From Chryseobacterium sp. UBA6632 (lineage in GTDB: Bacteria > Bacteroidota > Bacteroidia > Flavobacteriales > Weeksellaceae), in contig DKLU01000224.1 in the NCBI GenBank assembly GCA_002455915.1, positions 1 through 8,040 of the forward strand: a stretch of DNA of 8,040 bases, in the 5' to 3' direction. Under the pieces are notes generated by a model, which was given only the letters and a program-made list of their open reading frames with translations, was not told the origin of the DNA and searched no databases. The position numbers and the translations under genes were made by a program. Shown here in pieces: positions 5,419 to 8,040 of this stretch; positions within the stretch are counted from its first letter, which is position 1; every line of letters starts with the position of its first letter.

Positions 5419-6147
5419 ATGCAAAATAATCAACAACTAACAGATCTTTTAGCCTTAGATCTCGGTCTAAATATCGTTAACAGGCGACCTTATGCCAAAG
5501 AAGTTTTCAAATGGCAGGATATGGATCTTCTTCCGCATTCCTCAACAGATACTTTATTATGCGAAATTTTTGAATGGAACGGAAGAAACTGGCGAACAAC
5601 CGGAAATAATTTAATCGGGTTTTTGTTTTCAGGGGAAAATTTAAATCAAATTAAAAATCAACTCATAAACGTTCCGAAAAATCCGGCTTTGATTCCTGAT
5701 TTTGAATTTACTAAGGAAAGTATGCTGGAATATGGTCTCTCATTACCTTCCCTATTTAATATCGGAATAAACGGAAATATTAAAAGTGCAAAAGATTTTT
5801 CGGTAAAAGTAAATGGCGTTACCAAATCCAGAATTACAAATATAGATTCTCCCGGCGTTGAAATTTTGAGAAATTACTCTGAATTCACACAAAGTAAGTC
5901 AAAAACGTACCGAAAAAATGTGAAATTCAATTTTTTAAGCACTTCTCTTTTTTATGCTGAAAGTGTGGAAGTTTATCTTGAAAAAGATTCGGGTGTCGCT
6001 CTAGATGTAAGTTTTCAAACTCAGGATGTTGAAGTAGAAGCGAAAATCAACACCGATACAAAAAAGAATTTTGTTTTAAAATATACCGGAAATCAAGCGC
6101 CTTTTGCAGCAAAATTTACAAAAGGAAAAGATTTTGATATTTCGTGA
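5419..6147 (+). CDS. Uncharacterised 242-residue protein, possibly beta-rich
   Basis: I do not recognise this family with confidence. It encodes a soluble-looking protein of about 27 kDa with no signal peptide, no clear membrane helix and a single Cys (48). After a short N-terminal helix (QLTDLLALDLGLNIVN) and a Trp-containing segment (KEVFKWQDMDLLP, 28-39), residues about 105-240 alternate polar and hydrophobic residues as in long beta strands: KDFSVKVNGVTKSRI (125-139), SVEVYLEKDSGVALDVSFQ (182-200), DVEVEAKI (203-210) and NFVLKYTGNQAPFAAKFTKG (217-236). By eye, the order of these strands and the final Y-x-G-x2-P-F block recall bacterial gasdermin-like pore formers, but this is weak: no N-terminal Cys for acylation and no neighbouring caspase-like protease. 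The ATG at 5419 is the only reasonable start; a weak -7-like TAATTTTA lies at 5385-5392. Confidence 0.7.
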   Translation: MQNNQQLTDLLALDLGLNIVNRRPYAKEVFKWQDMDLLPHSSTDTLLCEIFEWNGRNWRTTGNNLIGFLFSGENLNQIKNQLINVPKNPALIPDFEFTKESMLEYGLSLPSLFNIGINGNIKSAKDFSVKVNGVTKSRITNIDSPGVEILRNYSEFTQSKSKTYRKNVKFNFLSTSLFYAESVEVYLEKDSGVALDVSFQTQDVEVEAKINTDTKKNFVLKYTGNQAPFAAKFTKGKDFDIS

Positions 6148-6163
6148 GTAGTTTTGAGTTAAG

Positions 6164-6231
6164 AGTTATGAATTATGAGTTGATCAACGCCGTGAAATTT
6201 ACAGAGTAATTTAAACTCATAATTCATAACT
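6164..6231. repeat. 18-bp perfect inverted repeat in the convergent gap
   Basis: AGTTATGAATTATGAGTT (6164-6181) is exactly complementary to AACTCATAATTCATAACT (6214-6231) with a 32-nt loop. Outer segments AGTTTTGAGT (6150-6159) and ACTCAAAAACT (6243-6253) are also nearly complementary, extending the symmetry to both stop codons. The arms are built from heptads of the type (A)TTATGA. It lies between convergent genes and may act as a bidirectional terminator. Stems this AT-rich, without adjoining T-runs, could instead be a mobile or dispersed palindromic element. Confidence 0.75.
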
Positions 6232-6251
6232 TGTAATTTATCACTCAAAAA

Positions 6252-7331
<1,080 letters not shown>

Positions 7332-7357
7332 TTTATAACTATATGTAATATAATTTG

Positions 7358-7708
7358 ATGAAAAAACTTTTACTTTTATTTATATTTTTAGGCACATTTG
7401 TTGGATTTTCCAACGCATTGAGTGCGCAGGTGAGAGAGCCGGGAGCCTTCTCTCAGAAGTCTGATGACGGTGTTCTTGTTGCCTATCCGAATCCTGCGAA
7501 GGACTTTCTGATTTTTAAGGCAAAAGATACTTCTTTGAAGATCAAAAGTGTGACTTTTTATTCTATTTTGGGGACTCAGGTTGCCAACTATTCGGTAAAT
7601 ATGAACTCAGGGGAAGTAAATATTGAAAAATTAAAACCCGGAAAATATTTAATACGATATGTTTTAAGTGACAACACACAGAAGGTTACTCAAATCGTAA
7701 AACAATAA
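7358..7708 (+). CDS. Small secreted protein consisting of signal peptide and T9SS type A sorting domain
   Basis: With the ATG at 7358 the protein has 116 residues; the TTG at 7355 directly before it is not needed. MKK plus a hydrophobic core (residues 4-17) and a likely cleavage after LSA (A23) form a Sec signal peptide. After a linker of about 18 residues comes a T9SS type A C-terminal sorting domain: AYPNPAKDFLIFKA (42-55), then IKSVTFYSILGTQVANY, LKPGKYLIRYVLSD and the terminal KVTQIVKQ. In larger proteins this domain directs export across the outer membrane through the type IX system, and it is usually removed on arrival. Here almost no cargo precedes it, so about 18 residues would remain. 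It has its own promoter and terminator, so it is a monocistronic gene rather than the remnant end of a bigger one. Function unknown. Confidence 0.88.
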   Translation: MKKLLLLFIFLGTFVGFSNALSAQVREPGAFSQKSDDGVLVAYPNPAKDFLIFKAKDTSLKIKSVTFYSILGTQVANYSVNMNSGEVNIEKLKPGKYLIRYVLSDNTQKVTQIVKQ

Positions 7709-7712
7709 AATT

Positions 7713-7744
7713 AAATCCTGATAATCATCAGGATTTTTTCTTTT
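7713..7744 (+). terminator. Intrinsic terminator of the small T9SS gene
   Basis: AAATCCTGAT (7713-7722) and ATCAGGATTT (7727-7736) make a perfect 10-bp stem with the 4-nt loop AATC, running into TTTTTTCTTTT. It starts 5 nt after the stop codon. Confidence 0.92.
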
Positions 7745-7794
7745 AGCTGAATTCTGTTTTAATAATTCCGTAACTTTCGGGATATTTTTATACT

Positions 7795-7811
7795 AATTGT
7801 AAAAAACAATT
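7795..7811 (+). promoter_or_regulatory. Small inverted repeat at the ribosome-binding region of the ABC ATPase
   Basis: AATTGT-AAAAA-ACAATT ends 2 nt before the ATG at 7814. It could be a short operator, or a weak RNA hairpin over the initiation region. Being AT-only apart from two G-C pairs, it may be chance. No exact TAnnTTTG box was found upstream; TAACTTTC at 7771-7778 is one base off. Confidence 0.25.
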
Positions 7812-7813
7812 TA

Positions 7814-8040
7814 ATGCTAAAAGCAGAACATATTAGGAAGACTTATAATGCCGGTAAAAAGGTAGCTTTGGATGATTTCAGCATCCATGTTCCAAAAGGC
7901 AGTATCTATGGTCTTTTAGGTCCCAACGGAGCCGGAAAAACGTCTTTCATCCGTATCATCAATCAAATTACGCAAGCAGATTCCGGAGAAATAGAAATCA
8001 ACGGACAAAAGCTTAATCCCAATCATATTAAAGATATTGG
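7814..8040 (+). CDS. ABC transporter ATP-binding protein, N-terminal part (cut by window edge)
   Basis: The first 75 codons of an ABC ATPase, open to the window end. MLKAEHIRKTYNAGKKVALD begins the beta-sheet subdomain. Walker A GPNGAGKTS lies at 36-44, followed by FIRIINQITQADSGEIEING. The order and spacing are those of stand-alone ATPases of ABC-2 type exporters (NatA-like, about 300 residues), which normally pair with a separate permease gene downstream, outside this window. The signature, Walker B and H-loop are beyond the edge, so completeness and substrate cannot be judged. The ATG at 7814 is the natural start. It lies after the terminator of the small T9SS gene and so is a separate transcription unit. 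Confidence 0.9.
   Translation, partial: MLKAEHIRKTYNAGKKVALDDFSIHVPKGSIYGLLGPNGAGKTSFIRIINQITQADSGEIEINGQKLNPNHIKDI

Overview
The window looks like chromosomal DNA from a low-GC member of the Bacteroidota, most likely a Flavobacteriia of the Chryseobacterium type. Three things point there: several genes are preceded by the Bacteroidota -7 promoter element TAnnTTTG, one gene encodes a type IX secretion (T9SS) C-terminal sorting domain, and intergenic gaps carry dispersed repeats with the core GTCATCCTGAGCGAAGTCGAAGGATC. The genus is inference only. I see no tRNA, rRNA, CRISPR array, transposase or phage gene.

Layout. (1) Positions 1-316 are non-coding, with one dispersed repeat and, at the right end, a -7 box overlapped upstream by a perfect palindrome. 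(2) 317-808 (+) is a DinB/YfiT-fold protein. It converges on 940-1890 (-), a YafY-type WYL-domain regulator, across a strong bidirectional terminator. (3) 1941-3749 (-) is a full-length MsbA-like ABC exporter half-transporter upstream of the regulator. (4) 4079-5140 (-) is LptB, the LPS-export ATPase, with an unusual C-terminal extension of about 110 residues. It is followed after 4 nt by a 79-residue protein of unknown function (3835-4074). A terminator-like hairpin separates that pair from the exporter. (5) The 5141-5418 gap between divergent genes holds two inverted copies of the dispersed repeat. (6) 5419-6147 (+) is an unrecognised 242-residue protein, possibly beta-rich. (7) A convergent gap with an 18-bp inverted repeat leads to hemB (6252-7241, -), a porphobilinogen synthase lacking the zinc-binding cysteines. 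(8) A divergent promoter region leads to 7358-7708 (+), a tiny secreted protein that is little more than a signal peptide plus a T9SS sorting domain. It ends in a clear terminator. (9) 7814 to the window edge is the start of another ABC ATPase of the ABC-2/NatA type.

Most genes are housekeeping or ordinary regulatory functions and do not form one pathway. LptB serves LPS transport to the outer membrane, HemB serves haem synthesis, and the DinB and WYL genes may be a regulator-target neighbourhood. The candidates for something new are the C-terminal domain fused to LptB, the small gene coupled to it, and the unknown 242-residue protein across the divergent gap. I do not see a convincing complete new multi-gene system. 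Three open reading frames extend upstream to TTG codons (1926, 4089, 7355), and I moved each start to the downstream ATG.
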